A stretch of DNA of 64,000 nucleotides, taken from contig CM076997.1 in assembly GCA_039090855.1 (NCBI GenBank), forward strand, positions 164,702,709 through 164,766,708, written 5' to 3'. This DNA comes from Macrothele yani. Lineage: Eukaryota; Arthropoda; Arachnida; Araneae; Macrothelidae. The position numbers were made by a program, and so were the translations under genes. Below, piece after piece: positions 42,986 to 54,745 of the stretch; the stretch's first letter is position 1, and every line of letters begins with the position of its first letter. Below the pieces are notes generated by a model, which worked only from the letters and a program-made list of their open reading frames with translations, was not told where the DNA came from and ran no database searches.

Positions 42986-44010
42986 TATGGGGAGGATGCA
43001 GTTAATGATAGCACATGTCGTCGCTGGTTGTGGAAATTCCGGGACGGAGACAGAAGCTGGTAAAGTTCTCCAAGCCTGGAAGCCCATTCCTCCTTTCTGA
43101 CGAGGATATAGACCAAGCCATAACAACGACCCGCATACAACGATTCAGGAATTAGCGTAAACATTGTCGGTACACAGAACCACTCGAAAGACGGATGCAT
43201 GCGCTTGGGCCATCACCAAGTTCGATAACTTGATTCCGCACCAGCTTTTTCCGAAGCAACGAGAGGAGATAATCCGTACCTGTGTTTCTCTGCTTTCTCG
43301 TCACATAAATGAAAGGTTTTGGGGACAAATTGTAACGGGTGTTGAAAAATGGGTACTGTAACGTAATGTAAAGCGTCGACGGAATGTGTGCCAAGGTGCG
43401 AAGCCTGCTCCGTAAACCTCAAAAAGAGGACTGCATCCCAAAAGATTTTGTTGAATGTTTGGTAGAGTGTCCAGGGAATAATCCACTGGGAGGTGTTGGC
43501 ACGTAACCAAACGATGAATGCTGACATGTACTGCCAACGGTTGGACAGATTGAGAGAACAACTGACATCGAAGCGGTCGGCATTCGTGAATCGCAAAGAC
43601 GTGGTCATTCATCATAATAACGAGAGACCTCATGCTGTTTTAATCATTAAGCAAAAATTACCGGACTTTGGCTGGGAAGTGTTACCTCACCCAATGTATT
43701 CCCCTGACCTGGCACCTACGGACTACTACATTTTCAGATCGTTACAAAACGCCTTTGCTCTCCAAACATTCTATGATGTGGACGACATGAAAACGGCATT
43801 GCATGACGTTTTTGACTCTAAAACACAGGAGTTTTTTCCGGAGTGAGATTTACCTTTTCCGGAGTGGGATTTACCATTTCATAGACAGATGACAAGAGGT
43901 CGTAAAGAATGACGGCAATTATGTGAAATCCTAGATACGTTATTTATTGTGTTCTCCTCCTTTTTTTAGTAGCCTACAAAAACGGGTAGAACTTATGCAC
44001 ACACCCAATA

Positions 44011-44769
44011 TCAGACAAGACTTTTTCTTCAGAAGTCTGGGCCTCGACTTACACGCCACATTGACTTATCTATTGTTTATGATTTCTCAGTGAGAAAAGA
44101 AAATTCGGTCATGATCTGGGCACCTGAAATGTAATATTAAGTTCATAAGGAACTTGAAATAGTACTGAACGTAGAGCTCCGTTCAAAAAGAACTTGCTTA
44201 ACAGCTACTGCAACACGGTCTACAGAAACATCTCTAAAACACCCATGACCCATTTGGAGTGGCAACTGTCGTATGTTAATGAAGGCCCTTTGGGTGAGAT
44301 TCGCAGCTTGTTTTGAAAAGCAGTCGGAATTACAGCTAGTGCACCTCATACGTCTCGTTATGATTAAACCCCTTAAACACGTTGCTACCACGCAATTGAT
44401 TTGTTCGACAATCCTGCCGACAGCCGACAACGGATGTGCTTTTCAAAGAGATGATCAGCGGTTGGCGAAGGCAAGGATTGCTTCCAATTATTGTGCCTAT
44501 TTTATTTCATGTTTCTGATTGAAAGCGAAAGTTATTTTGGTTTCTGACTTTAATCGGTGTCTGTGACGTTATGAGCATCACTCTGATTTGACACTTTCAC
44601 TTTCGCGTGGCGGCTTTTCGTACTGATCGGTCGGAAGGAAGGAATACAGTCGCGTCAGTTCCTAAGAAAAAATAAGTTTACCGAATTCCAATTTTTGCTA
44701 AAAAGGAAAATGTGCTAGCTTACCTGATTTTCTATTCTTCTTAATATTTGCTGAAACTTGAAATATACA
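44011..44769. other. No recognisable feature
   Basis: Two overlapping opposite-strand ORFs of 81-95 codons (44,143-44,518) show no motif. Confidence 0.45.
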
Positions 44770-46093
44770 CGAGAGAGGATCGAAAAGTAACGCACCGTAC
44801 GGGTTTTCTCTTTGTAGGTTGCCAGTAGCAGTTTGGCAGACAACGAGTTTGTATATCACGCTGAGGACCGGTTTGGCGGGAACAGGTGTCGCCGTGGTGA
44901 AAGAATGTGAACGACGGCACAAAGGTGCCGTGTTTCTTAGCGTCTTATATTAGTGAAGAGCAACGCGATGTAGTTCTATTTTTGTAGGCTAAACGTAAAA
45001 CTCCGACGAAAATTCTCAAAGAAATGGGCGAAATGTATGCTGGTGAGCGTCTGGACCGCAGCAATATCTCCAGATGGTGAAGTTTCTTTTCAGAGAGTCG
45101 TGGCAACCTTACCTATTTGCCACGATCCGGTCCACCTGTAACAGCGTCATCACCTGCCACTGTGAGAGGCATTGAACAGGCAATTCTGAGTGAGCGGGAG
45201 GTCCATCTGCGCCCATTGGCACAGAAGTTCAATATTTCGTACGGTATAGCGTACGGTATTGTGCATGACAAATTGCAATTTCTCAAGGTCAGTGCGCGAT
45301 AAGTGCACAAGAACTTGACAGACAACCAGAAGAGACAGAATGATGTCATCCTTGGAACAATTGATGTGCTACGCAGAAGGACATGAATTTCTGGCAGATG
45401 TAGAAACGGGCGATGAGTCCTGGGCATACCACTACACTCCCGAAACAAATAAGGCCAGTATGGTGTGTAAACATTCTGACTCCCAACCACAAGAAAAAAT
45501 TCAGATTAATCCAATCTGCACAAAAACTCCTCACGACTGTGTTCTGGGACATCCATGGCGTTCTCCTGCTGGAAATTCGTCCAATGAGAACCACTGTGAA
45601 TGCCGAAACCTACGCTAACACATTGGCAAGATGCGTCGTGTCCTTCGTAACAAAAGACCCAACAGAGACGCTGCAAATGTCAGACTGCTTCATGAAAACG
45701 CTCGCCCACACGTTGCACAACACGTTTTTGACGAAAGTGCGCAATCTGACTGGGAGATGCTCCAGCACGCACTGTAAAGTCCGGACCTGGCTCCTTCGGA
45801 CTTTCATCTGTCTGGTTCTTTGAAAAGATTCCTGGGCGGACAACGCTTCGATTTGGCTGACGAAGTAAAATCGGATGTCCGCAGGTGACTATAAGATCAG
45901 AAAACGGACTTTTATGAACAAGGTATACTAAAACTGGTACCACTCTAGGATAAATGTCTCAAGCGTCTTGGTTCTTAAATTGAAAGATAGCTAAGAAATG
46001 TAGTTTCATTGTGTATATGTTTTATTTTGCCTATCTATCAAACGGTTGCTGCCCCCCCCCAAATTGTGTGCGTTACTTTTCGATGTACCCTCG
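44770..46093 (+). mobile_element. Mariner transposon, about 1.32 kb
   Basis: Left end CGAGAGAGGATCGAAAAGTA; complemented right end CGAGGGTACATCGAAAAGTA; both continue ACGCAC. TA follows the right end (46094-46095), and 'taca' precedes the left, so the exact left base is uncertain by 2 nt. Confidence 0.85.
44904..45980 (+). pseudogene. Mariner transposase, heavily frameshifted
   Basis: Pieces in order: 'SEEQRDVVLF', 'KRKTPTKILKEMGEMYAGER', 'LPRSGPPVTASSPATVRGIE' (45,117 onward), 'KNLTDNQKRQNDVILGTIDV' and 'DESWAYHYTPETNKASM' (first Asp block 'GDESW.YHY'). Then 'TTVFWDIHGVLLLEI', 'VNAETYANTL', 'GPGSFGLSS'-like and 'GGQRFDLADEVKSD'-like C-terminal pieces. The second catalytic block is not clearly legible. 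Many stops; inert. Confidence 0.83.
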
Positions 46094-46095
46094 TA

Positions 46096-46647
46096 GTGTC
46101 ATAAAATCGGAGCCCTACTGTATTTCTGTTCGCGTCGTCTTATATTTAGGTTCGAATTATCTGCGAATGAAAATAAGGAAATTGAGAAATTTAACTCGTT
46201 CGACTTAAAAACCTAAAAATACAGCACCCTATTTTTTAGTACATCCTGCTGTGAAGTGCTTGTTATTTCTTTTTCCCTGCCATTTTTCCCCTGTCTTTTT
46301 TAGGAACGTTATTCTCTAAATATCTCTCGAAAAGCAAGAAATGTGAGTTAAGAATAGCGTAATGTGTTCTGAGCGTTGGAACATTGTCTCAAATCGGGCT
46401 CTTTTGCAAAATGTTCCCCGGAAGATATCGTAGGGATGGCGTTCCATAACGGTATAGCAGCACTACTGCGATTTGGTTTTGAAGCAACTACCACAATCTC
46501 CCTCCTTTTCCTTCCTTAAATTCAGCGATGCGTTCTTTCACCATCAAGCCTGATCAATCAGTGCGGCCATTATTTGAGAAGGCTAGGTTCGTTAGAATGA
46601 GGGGGACGAACTGCTCCTTGGGTTTTTAACAAGGCCATTTAGAAAAA
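46096..46647. other. No recognisable feature
   Basis: AT-rich, no ORF of note. Confidence 0.5.
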
Positions 46648-47215
46648 CAAGAAAGATGACACCGAATTTTCGGTGTAATGAACACGTCTTTTGAATTCGT
46701 TCTGAAGCGAAGTAAATTTATCAAAATTAATTAAAAGTCAATGGACCTGTATAGAAATCAGTAGTATCTGACCGAAGAAAGAAGTTTTTCAATTTGGTTT
46801 TTAATCCCTCAGTTTTTGATGTAAACGGAATCGTGAACTTACGCTCTTTCGTTGCACACTTGTGCCTTAAGAAAATTTTTAAATTATATGATAAACCTTT
46901 GGCAGCGGAAACGTTCTTCAGCAGAGAAAGAAATTTTAAAATCGGACTCTTAGAAGCAGAGATATCGACAAATATTAGATATGAATCTTGGCTTCTTGGC
47001 GGGAAAAATGCGTTAAGAAGAAAGTATTCTCAAAAGATTTTTCGATGTGAGCGGTATGGGCCCGGTAATGTTTTTCAGTCGAGATTCCAGGGGCTCAGAT
47101 TTTGCTACAAATACATCAGAGCCAGAAATTAACACTTATGCTTCCTGGTGGCCAAACCATTCTTTGACAAATATTAAAGATTATATGAAAAAGATTTCCC
47201 ATCAGGAGCTGAACA
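46648..47215 (+). repeat. Truncated copy of the 152-bp-period repeat element (element R)
   Basis: Starts 'caagaaagatgacaccgaat' and follows the 59,206 copy for about 570 bp ('gtcttttgaattcgttctga', 'agtcaatggacctgtataga', 'ccgaagaaagaagtttttca'). CTCF-like positions are present but eroded, at about 46,839, 46,987 and 47,139-47,154 (TGCTTCCTGGTGGCCA). It ends at a Penelope-derived junction. Confidence 0.8.
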
Positions 47216-47733
47216 CCCTTCGTATGTCTTGCACTGCCTCCGGAGGTTGTTCACCGCCCCAGGTAAGAAAGCTCTCTAGGTTGTCAACCGCTTCTTTGAC
47301 CGGGATTGACGGGCATAATGATGTCACGTCGAGACTAACCATAACCTCTTTTTAATCCAAACTTATGTCTTTTATTCTGCTTATAACGTCCGCATTCGAG
47401 CGTAGGTCGTGCTGGGAGGCAGGTAGGTAGGTTTTCAGGAAGCTAGCCAGCCAGCTCTTTCTCTTAGTAAAACGTTGGTGCTCTTATTTTGGAAACAAGA
47501 GCACCAACGAACACATAAGGGACATTGAAGCAGGCAAAACTCAAACAGCGCTATGTAAAGAAGTAGCCATATATGATGCCATATCCGTGTGGAAAAACAT
47601 GAAGAGGATAGCTCTATACACTGACTACAAATGAACACTGACTAGAGAGAGCGTCAAAATATTCATGCACACCAACCCTTGCAACGAGAGCCCTTCCCTC
47701 AAACTCTCGGCTGCTTGGAAGATCCTACTAAAA
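47216..47733. pseudogene. Penelope-like fragments in fold-back arrangement
   Basis: Minus strand 47,466-47,216: 'ASFLKTYLPASQHDLRSNAD', 'VISRIKDISLD', then 'MVSLDVTSLCPSIPVKEAVD' continuing 'NLESFLTWGGEQPP', matching the Penelope RT block ('SLDV.SLF..IPV.EA'). Plus strand 47,497-47,733: 'NKSTNEHIRDIEAGKTQTAL' and 'NPCNESPSLKLSAAWKILLK', matching the GIY-YIG C-terminus as at 16.9 kb. The two halves meet at a perfect 13-bp inverted repeat (47473-47485 and 47497-47509). Confidence 0.72.
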
Positions 47734-48400
47734 TAGAATATTAGGGGGAAAGAGAGAATGTTTGAAAGGCAAGTCGCGAAACACCACACCTTCCGCGAGA
47801 CGCAATATCACCTGGATGCACAGTAGATACGCGCTTCAAGATTTCAAATTATCGTCGTTCCCGAAGACATTCTTTTGTTCACTGGCCTTGATAAAGCCTC
47901 CCGTTCGGAGTGTGAAAGATCAAGATCGGCACTTAGTCGTTGAGTGTTTTTATAAATTGTTACACCATTAAATACGGAATAAAATACTTCAAATTATATA
48001 AGCTTATTATTACCATTTTTGGTGTCACGTTGGGGACCAAGACCAAACATGGGCTCCCGGTATATCCTGACACTCGTTTTACTCATTTTTGATTAAGTGG
48101 ATTAATATAGACAAAGCACGGCGTATGCCTTTTGCAGTGACGATGGTCTGGAGTGAGCTCATTAGCCATGCAGAGGGACTGTTATTTTTGTCTCACTAAA
48201 ATCGAGTTTCAAAGAAAACGAAATGTGAAGCAAAATGTTCTACTGTTCGGTCTGAAATACGTCATATACGACACGGACAGGAAATGGCCGTTGCTTAGCC
48301 ACCTTTGCAATTGGAAGAATCCGGCCTTCTAGAAGAAGAGACAGGAGGAGAGACTGAACCATTCAAGTCCTTCGGTCCGTCCTACAGTAACAGAAATATC
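47734..48400. other. No assigned feature; probable Penelope 3' tail at its start
   Basis: The first ~250 bp follow the GIY-YIG fragment and may be its 3' untranslated tail ('ttgttacaccattaaatacg' near 47,980). The remainder is unassigned. Confidence 0.35.
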
Positions 48401-48414
48401 ACGACATTGCGTCT

Positions 48415-49640
48415 GATTCAGCAACTGGACTGGAACTGAACGGCTTAGTCAGAAACCTTAATCTTACCAAATATCAATTATTAGGGTATAGGCTGCAGCA
48501 TTAGAACTTACTCGTACTTTCCTTAAGCACTTGAATCTCATTGGACAGAAAGGGGCATGAACAATTTTCAAGACACTCTACATTTCAAAATTCTGTGTGT
48601 GTGTGTGTGAATATTTACAGATAAATGGGTGAGCTCTGGCTTCAAGTATATCTCTCAGGAATGGAAATATTTCATAGACTTCTCAAAAACAAGGCTGAAG
48701 GCAGTTTTGTAACAAATGGCTAAACTAAACCACAAATAATCGTAGCACATTCAGGGAACATGAAAGAAACTTACGACAGTACGTCACTGTTCATAAGTGC
48801 AATCCAATATAATAAATACTGCTGGCAAGTGTGTGGAGATTTGAAAATAATCGCCTTGTTACTTCGATTTCAAGGTGCATTCACGAAATGCTGTCGTTTT
48901 CTTTGTCTATGGGACAGTAGAGCAACCGCACTATACTGTAAAAGATTGCCCTCAAAGAGGGAATAACGTCCCTGGGCTACATAATGTTAAGTATGCCTCT
49001 TTGTTGAACTGAAACACGATATTAATTCCTTCTTTACATATAAATTGGGTTTGATGAAAAATTTCGTGGACAAGAGTAGAAAAGGTATCACATCTGACAG
49101 GTGCCAATTCCCAAGCGTATGTGATGCAAAAGTAAAACAGGGAATATTCGTTGAACCTGAAATCAAGTAAGTTTTAAAAGATGAGAATTTCAAGAAAAAG
49201 TTAAATGCTCTGTAAGTCGCTATCTGGAAGATCTTTGAGTCAATGGGTAAAGGTTTTCCGGGCAATAAAGAAGTCGACAACTATCAAGAGTTAATGCAAA
49301 GGCTCCTGCACAGTTACCAGAAGCTAGGATGTCGGAAGTCACTCAAAATGCACGTCCTGGATCACATTTGGTTTTTCAGTTCCCCATCATGTTCGGATCC
49401 CATCTTCCTTTGTATCGTTATTCCATTCTGTGAATGTCTTGATGGAATCTTTCTTCTTGTTCGTCACTTACAGGTCTTAAATTTGCAGAAAATGTAGGCC
49501 CTGTAAGTGACGAACAAGGAGAAAGATTCCATCAAGACATTCACAGAATGGAATAACGATACAAAGGGAGATGGGATCCGAACGTGATGGGCGACTGCTG
49601 CGGTTAATGGTAAGAGCGGATCAAACCCAATATAAGAAGA
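48415..49640 (+). pseudogene. Second copy of the CACTA-like transposase gene, plus strand
   Basis: Reads 'ELNGLVRNLNLTKYQLLGYR', 'EWKYFIDFSKTRLKAVL', then 'WQVCGDLKIIALLLRFQGAF' joined to 'CLWDSRA', 'SLHIKLGLMKNFVDKSRKGI', 'DNYQELMQRLLHSYQKLGCR' joined to 'KSLKMHVLDH', and 'PVSDEQGERFHQDIHRME'. These align in order with the gene at 26,051-24,362 (for example CGDFK / CGDLK and SEEQGERFHQD / SDEQGERFHQD), with many substitutions, stops and frameshifts. No terminal repeats were found. A 91-bp inverted duplication interrupts it between LKMHVLDH and SDEQGERF. Confidence 0.8.
49384..49590. repeat. 91-bp palindrome inside the transposase pseudogene
   Basis: Arms 49384-49474 and 49500-49590 are reverse complements with 3 mismatches in 91 and a 25-bp spacer. 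The right arm is in gene order; the left arm is an inverted copy of it. The arm encodes the conserved 'SDEQGERFHQD' block. Confidence 0.95.
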
Positions 49641-49689
49641 GGATGTAAAGGTGAAGAGGATGTTGATCCAGTGTGTACATAATTATTAA

Positions 49690-51780
49690 CATCATCCTTC
49701 CATATGTTTATTTGCAGCTGGCATATGGCGCGTTGGCCATTTTATTGGTCCGGCTTTCCAATTTAATCCACAAATTTCTTTTTAAAATATGTTAAAGTAA
49801 ATTTCATAAGAAAAAAGGGGTTTCTTGTAATGGAATGCGAACTAATGATAATTTCTGTAACATCATGACATTTGCTGTTATTGCCTAAAGGGACCATTCG
49901 AAAACAGTCGTTGATAAATAAGTCCGAAGATACTGATCTGTTGTTATTGTCTTTGTGATAATGTTGCATTTTGTGCCCAAATTTCACTATTCAATATCTT
50001 CGTACTTTATTTTATCAATGGCTGTTTTCGAACAGTAGAACATGTTGCTCATTTACGGATGGTTCCTTTAGCACAAAAGTGTTGCGTGTTACGCACTTTT
50101 CACTAACATTTTCGTAATCAGCAGGTTCATTTACAAAAAAAAAAAACACAGAAAATAGCGCATATAGCAAAAACGAGGTGAAAATTTGTTGATTAGTGTT
50201 GTTTTATAATACCCGATGAGTTTCAGATTATATAATGCTTCTTCATGATACTGTATTATACTACACTCATTCACACATACACAAATATCGCTACACGTGT
50301 ATGCGTGTGGAATAAAATTTGATTAAATAACCCACATAGAAAATATTGACTTCTTAGAGAGCATTTGAGACTAAAATATTCTACTCAGTACGCCAATCTT
50401 ACGTCAAAATTCAGGTTTATAACATAAAATAGTGCATAAGACTTACTACATTTGCAAAAAGTTCATAAAATTTATTACATTTCTGAACAGAAAAATTATA
50501 TTTTTTACGTTTCTCTCAGAAATTTACTTGACGGTATTACTTATCGATACGCAAACGGAAAGCACATAAACTGTTAAAATATTTTTAAATTTTGACAGAT
50601 ATTTTCGAAGGTTTTGTTTCACGAACTCAAAAACCGTAACACATGTTTTTTTTTTTTTACAGATGTGAAAAACAAAATATTTAGAAATCTCTGGAGTAAA
50701 ACTTTATGCGTTTGTACAATTTATTTACCTTTAATTTGGATTTCGCTAAATTATTTCATGACCGAATTTCTGTATATAGTATAACATCACAGTTCTTCTG
50801 TTGCTGTGAAATGAAAATATTAAAATGTAAATTATAGATCCATGTAGTCTCTAGCGAGTAGCCGATTTAGAAGCTTGATAAATATTTTCATCTGCAAATA
50901 AAATTTAAAGCAGAATATTTCCGTTGACGAATCATCACTTTTCTTCAGAGGAATTTTGAGTTTATGTTTGAAACGTGCAACGCATTTGTAAAAGGAAAAT
51001 GCGAGAGCAGTGGGGAATGAATAATATTTTCAAATGATGCTGAGCTTAAATTCTTTCGGTGTTTGAGAACTCGCAGCATCTGTACGCTAATATATATTTT
51101 TTATATTTCATTTCCAGAGGTGGCAATGCATTAATTGAAAAGAAATCTACGTGGCTAAATTAAGTGACCTGCGAAAATACTTTGAAGAATGGTTAAATAC
51201 CTACCTCAGAAAAGGTATTTATGTGAAATAACTTTCCCAGAACATGAAGAAGCGGTAAGTTTCTCATGAGAAATCGGAATACATTTGGAATTTCAGGGGC
51301 ACCACGGCAAATGCGAAAGCAGTTACGGTGTTTAACATAGAAATTAAGGCATACATAATTATACTCTCGTAAACAAAATCAGCAGTGGGGTTGGATTTGA
51401 CAGAAGCTTGATTTTGTTTGAGTTATGTACTACCTGAGAAAGCAATAAAGACACCAGGGTCTGACATTGAACAAAAATGTTTGATCTGTATTTCCGTTGA
51501 GGTTCGAAGCTTTTCATTAGCCATTCAAGGATTACGACATATGTTTATTAGTAAAACTGATGTGTTGCCCTGCAATGTACATTACCTAATTTTCCTTTGC
51601 AAGATATGCCATTCAAGAGCTAGGGTTTATGAAAATAATGGAAACGCCGACTGTGACTGGAGTACACGAAATGCGATGTACGCAAACCACAGGGACGACA
51701 CCTGCGATGTGATTTATATAAAGGGGTGAATTACCATGACGACTATCATGCATCAGTACCACGGAGTAATTGTCGACAAT
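49690..51780. other. No recognisable feature (about 2.1 kb)
   Basis: Very AT-rich, with homopolymer A/T runs (50,140; 50,648) and no long frame. The plus-strand ORF at 51,418-51,729 (103 codons) has no identifiable motif. Confidence 0.45.
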
Positions 51781-51789
51781 GTCAGACCT

Positions 51790-52000
51790 AAAAAAAAGTG
51801 GACACCTCAAAAAAGCTATGATAAGTGGACACCGCAAAAAAACCATAAGTACATACCTCAAAAAAGCCATGATAAGTGGAGACCTCAAAAAAGCCGTGAT
51901 ATGTGGAGACGTAAAAAAAACCCCATGATAATTGGATATCTAAAGAAAAAGCATGATAAGTAGGGACTTCAAAAACGCCATGATAATTTGAGCATGTCTT
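51790..52000 (+). repeat. ~28-bp degenerate minisatellite
   Basis: About seven units of 'gtggacacctcaaaaaagcc' plus 'atgataa', 27-31 bp each, with growing divergence rightward. One frame stays open through it and would encode a Lys/Trp/Asp-rich repeat (DKWTPQKS-like), probably by chance because unit length varies. Confidence 0.88.
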
Positions 52001-52016
52001 GCAGAAACATCAGTAA

Positions 52017-52830
52017 CTAAATGGGCAGTAATAGTAGGTGTAATAGGACAAACTGTATTGAAGATTATGACTGCGTATTGAAAAAGCACGGTGTTTCCTC
52101 GAAACCTTCAAATTTCTGTGGATGCCATAAGAAGATGTCAGATAAGGATATACGAATGTTGGTACAATTTGTAGAGTGGAAACACAATATCCCGACACCA
52201 CAAGTGACAAAAGGATTGGTCAGAATGATCTCGTTTCCTTCATGCCGGTTTGTCGAGAATTCTGTCCTGCAGGGATGTATGGCTCTGCTGCCATCCACAG
52301 ACCTGTGACTACCAACATCAATTCAACAAAACGTGTAAAGTGGCGCAAAGCACATAAAAACTAGGTCGCGACTGGCAACGTGTCATCCGCTCTGTTGAAT
52401 CTTACTTCACTTTGTTTCTAACTACTGGGAGAGAGTACGTCTATCCGCAGAAGCGTTCCATCTCGACTGTTTGGTTCCAGCTGTGAAGAATTGAGGTACA
52501 TCTCCGATTCTGTTTGGTACAATATCATGACATCCCTTAGGGCTTTTCGTTCTGCTGAAGGATCGTGTTACATCTTCAAAGTACGAATTCCTTCTTGGGC
52601 ACCACCTGCACCCAATGCTGCAGCCATTGTTCCCTAATGATCTCTCCAGCTTTCAAATAAATAATGCACCCGTTTATTGTGCGAAACCATCGAAATTACG
52701 GTTTGCAACCAATGAGGGTGGACTGCCAACCACAACATGAATAAGAAGCAACCTGGCCACACAATATTCAAACTTCTATATTACTGAATATTTGAAGGAT
52801 TATGTAGAGTGAAAAGTCAAATCACACTTT
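52017..52830 (+). pseudogene. Tc1-like transposase remnant, plus strand
   Basis: Plausible N-terminal region ('SDKDIRMLVQFVEWKHNIPT'), then 'VKWRKAHKNW', then in another frame 'VIRSVESYFTLFLTTGREYV' (first block; usual Asp replaced by Val), 'HLHPMLQPLFPNDLSSFQIN' joined to 'NAPVYCAK' (second block; Asp replaced by Asn). The order and 'FTLF.TTGR.YV' wording follow Tc1-type enzymes. Terminal repeats not identified. Confidence 0.68.
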
Positions 52831-53333
52831 CCAACGCGGAAATCACTGGCACAGTTGCGGTATATTTTTCAGCAAAAATGGTCTCAAGTTCCGTTATCTT
52901 ACGCGTCTGACCGGTATACGTTTACTCCAAGTTCTTCTGATTTTAAAGCGATAGGTTGTGTTACTGCTTTTTCAATAAATAGTTATCCAGAAACCGTAAG
53001 TTTTTACATAATTTCGATAAACCCCTCTATATAACCAGATATTCTCGAATGGGTACCTTACAGTGGTTGGACAATTATAAGAAAAATAAGACATAGAATA
53101 AATAGGGGGATAAACACAATACGTAACCTGGCCTTTGAGACAATACTTGTGCAGAATTTCTCGCAGCAGTCGTATGTAATCACGACGCGGGGGAAATTTA
53201 TTAGCTCCTCTTAACTAACGATTGAATCCCTACTTGGGAAATGATTGTTGATTCTGAAATTTAGAAAGAAGTTTAAAAGCAATTAGTGAAGAAACGGGTT
53301 TCTCCAAATGTGTATACATCTGCTTGTGAAAAT

Positions 53334-54350
53334 TGTAACACCAAGAAAAATCAGACTATTTAAATGAAATTTAAATGACGGATTCCTCATGTTACAGAAG
53401 ATAACTGATTTCATTTGTAGATTTATTTCTGTTCAAATCTCAGTATCGCGTGAAGCCAACAGGAGCAAAAATAACAGCCTCTACATGGCGTGGCATTGAA
53501 TTAAGGGGTTTTTAATATCGTCCAGGGAAATATCCTGCCAGGCTGCTTTTATGCGAGATAAGAGTTCATTTCTGGTGACTGGCAGAGGCGCTTGACGGGC
53601 CAGTAACTTAGCAACCATGCCGCAGATGTGTTATATTGCGGACATATCCGGCGAACGTGCAGAAGAAAAATTATCCATCATTCATTGAACAGGCTTTGGA
53701 TTTACCGGGCTACGTGCGACCGAGCACTGTTCTGTTGGAATATAGCGCATAGGACAACTCTACAGGAAGTTATCACCTCTGCCTCTAATCCATCAGTGAT
53801 GTACCGCTGGCTGTTAAGGATCCCTCAATTCGTATCAGAAGAGATCGCGGATTCCAACCACTCGAGCCCCGAACCATGAGGCTTGTCGTTGGGTCTGTAG
53901 GACGCTGCAAGGAGCAGTTCATTACGATGTATTCAAACACATATGGTAACAGCATGGTGCTTCAAGTTGTATCGGGACTCCTAAGAAATACATGTTGTTA
54001 TTCAGTGTGCCAATATCTGTGTTCGAGACCCTGTTGCAGCCTAAGGGGGCTGTGATTAAGTATCAAAGAAATGCGCAGTAAGGGGCTGCTAGCTACCAGT
54101 CTTCTGTTAAGCAGATGTTCTGGCGGACAAAGCCTGCCCTGTGGCAATGCTGCGCCAACACCGTAGATGTAGCTGAGCTATCGGTCACTGTCATGCGTTA
54201 GAGGTGTCTGGTGTCTGTCATTCCGTGCAGTTGTGCCATTTGTCAGTCCGTTTCCCTTGTTTCTGTGCATCAGAGACTCATCTTCTATCCACTGACGCTA
54301 CGTTGGGATCATTGTACAGGTGTTTTGTCCGGTAAGATTGACAATTTCGC
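53334..54350 (-). pseudogene. Tc1-like transposase remnant, minus strand
   Basis: Readable pieces on the minus strand: 'ASYRPNDKPHGSG', 'GILNSQRYITDGLEAEVI', 'FQQNSARSHVAR' (second block; Asp replaced by Asn) and, after 'ARQAPLPVTRNELLSRIKAA', 'WQDISLDDIKNPLIQCHAM', the typical Tc1 C-terminus. The left limit may be the possible terminal repeat 'ttgtaacaccaagaaaaatc' near 53,334; the right limit is approximate. Confidence 0.65.
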
Positions 54351-54503
54351 GGTAGAAAAATTCAGATTCTGTAATCTCAACAATCCTTCCTCACTCAAAG
54401 TCCGTCAGGTGTTCATAATGAGAGCTTCTTCGGCGACGGAAATAGTGAGACACAAAGAACACCCTTTCGAGTCATTGTCGTCTCTTCAATGAGTGAAACA
54501 TCT

Positions 54504-54736
54504 CGGCCGCCCCGGTGGCGCAGTGGTCTAAGGCGTTGGCCTCTGATCATTTGTCCGTAAGGGGTCCGGGTTAGAATCCCGGTGAGGCATGGATGTTGTG
54601 TTTGTCTTACGGCACTGGCTCTCTCCCTTCCCTGGAACCAGTGACCCTAAATTAGGGACGGGCGACTGCTTATAGCCCATTGAGTTGCTCACGGTGGTCG
54701 TTAAACCTCCAATCAAAAAAAAAAAAAAAAAAAAAA
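54504..54736 (+). repeat. tRNA-derived SINE (family S), best copy, with target duplication
   Basis: Full-length copy: head with A box GTGGCGCAGTGGTCTAAG, B box GGTTAGAATCCCGG (one change from GGTTCGAATCC), body with 'atggatgttgtgtttgtctt', 'ccttccctggaaccagtgac' and 'ggtggtcgttaaacctccaa', and an A tail of about 20. Target duplication GAAACATCT at 54495-54503 and 54737-54745. Other copies lie near 1.1, 2.6, 3.7, 23.9/28.2 and 32.2 kb. Confidence 0.94.
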
Positions 54737-54745
54737 GAAACATCT

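Larger units (their letters stand above)
39676..43846 (+). pseudogene. Mariner transposase, split by the LINE
   Basis: N-terminal exon-like piece 39,676-39,808: 'MTEITDGVTWHALRSTLHFV' ... 'SAASACRNICYVYGE'. It resumes after the LINE at 42,986: 'YGEDAVNDSTCRRWLWKFRD', then 'LSDEDIDQAITTTR'-like, 'QKEI.RTCVSLLSRHINERF', 'GIIHWEVL', and an open end (43,493-43,846) with 'VIHHNNERPHAVLIIKQKLP' and 'MYSPDLAPTDYYIFRSLQNA'. Mariner normally has HHDNARPH; here the catalytic Asp is Asn. Multiple stops in the middle. The 'YSPDLAP.DY' third Asp block is intact. Confidence 0.88.
39529..44008 (+). mobile_element. Mariner transposon (1.29 kb) split by an RTE LINE
   Basis: Left TIR TTGAGTGTGTGCAAAAGTTC; right end, complemented, TTGGGTGTGTGCATAAGTTC. 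TA at 39527-39528 and 44009-44010. Removing the LINE (39809-42985) and one 10-bp duplication leaves 1,293 bp, the normal mariner size. Confidence 0.93.

Noticed and set aside
51736..51963. Lys/Trp-rich repeat protein (75 codons)
   Set aside because: The frame follows a 28-bp minisatellite whose unit length varies; the periodic amino acids are a by-product of the DNA repeat.
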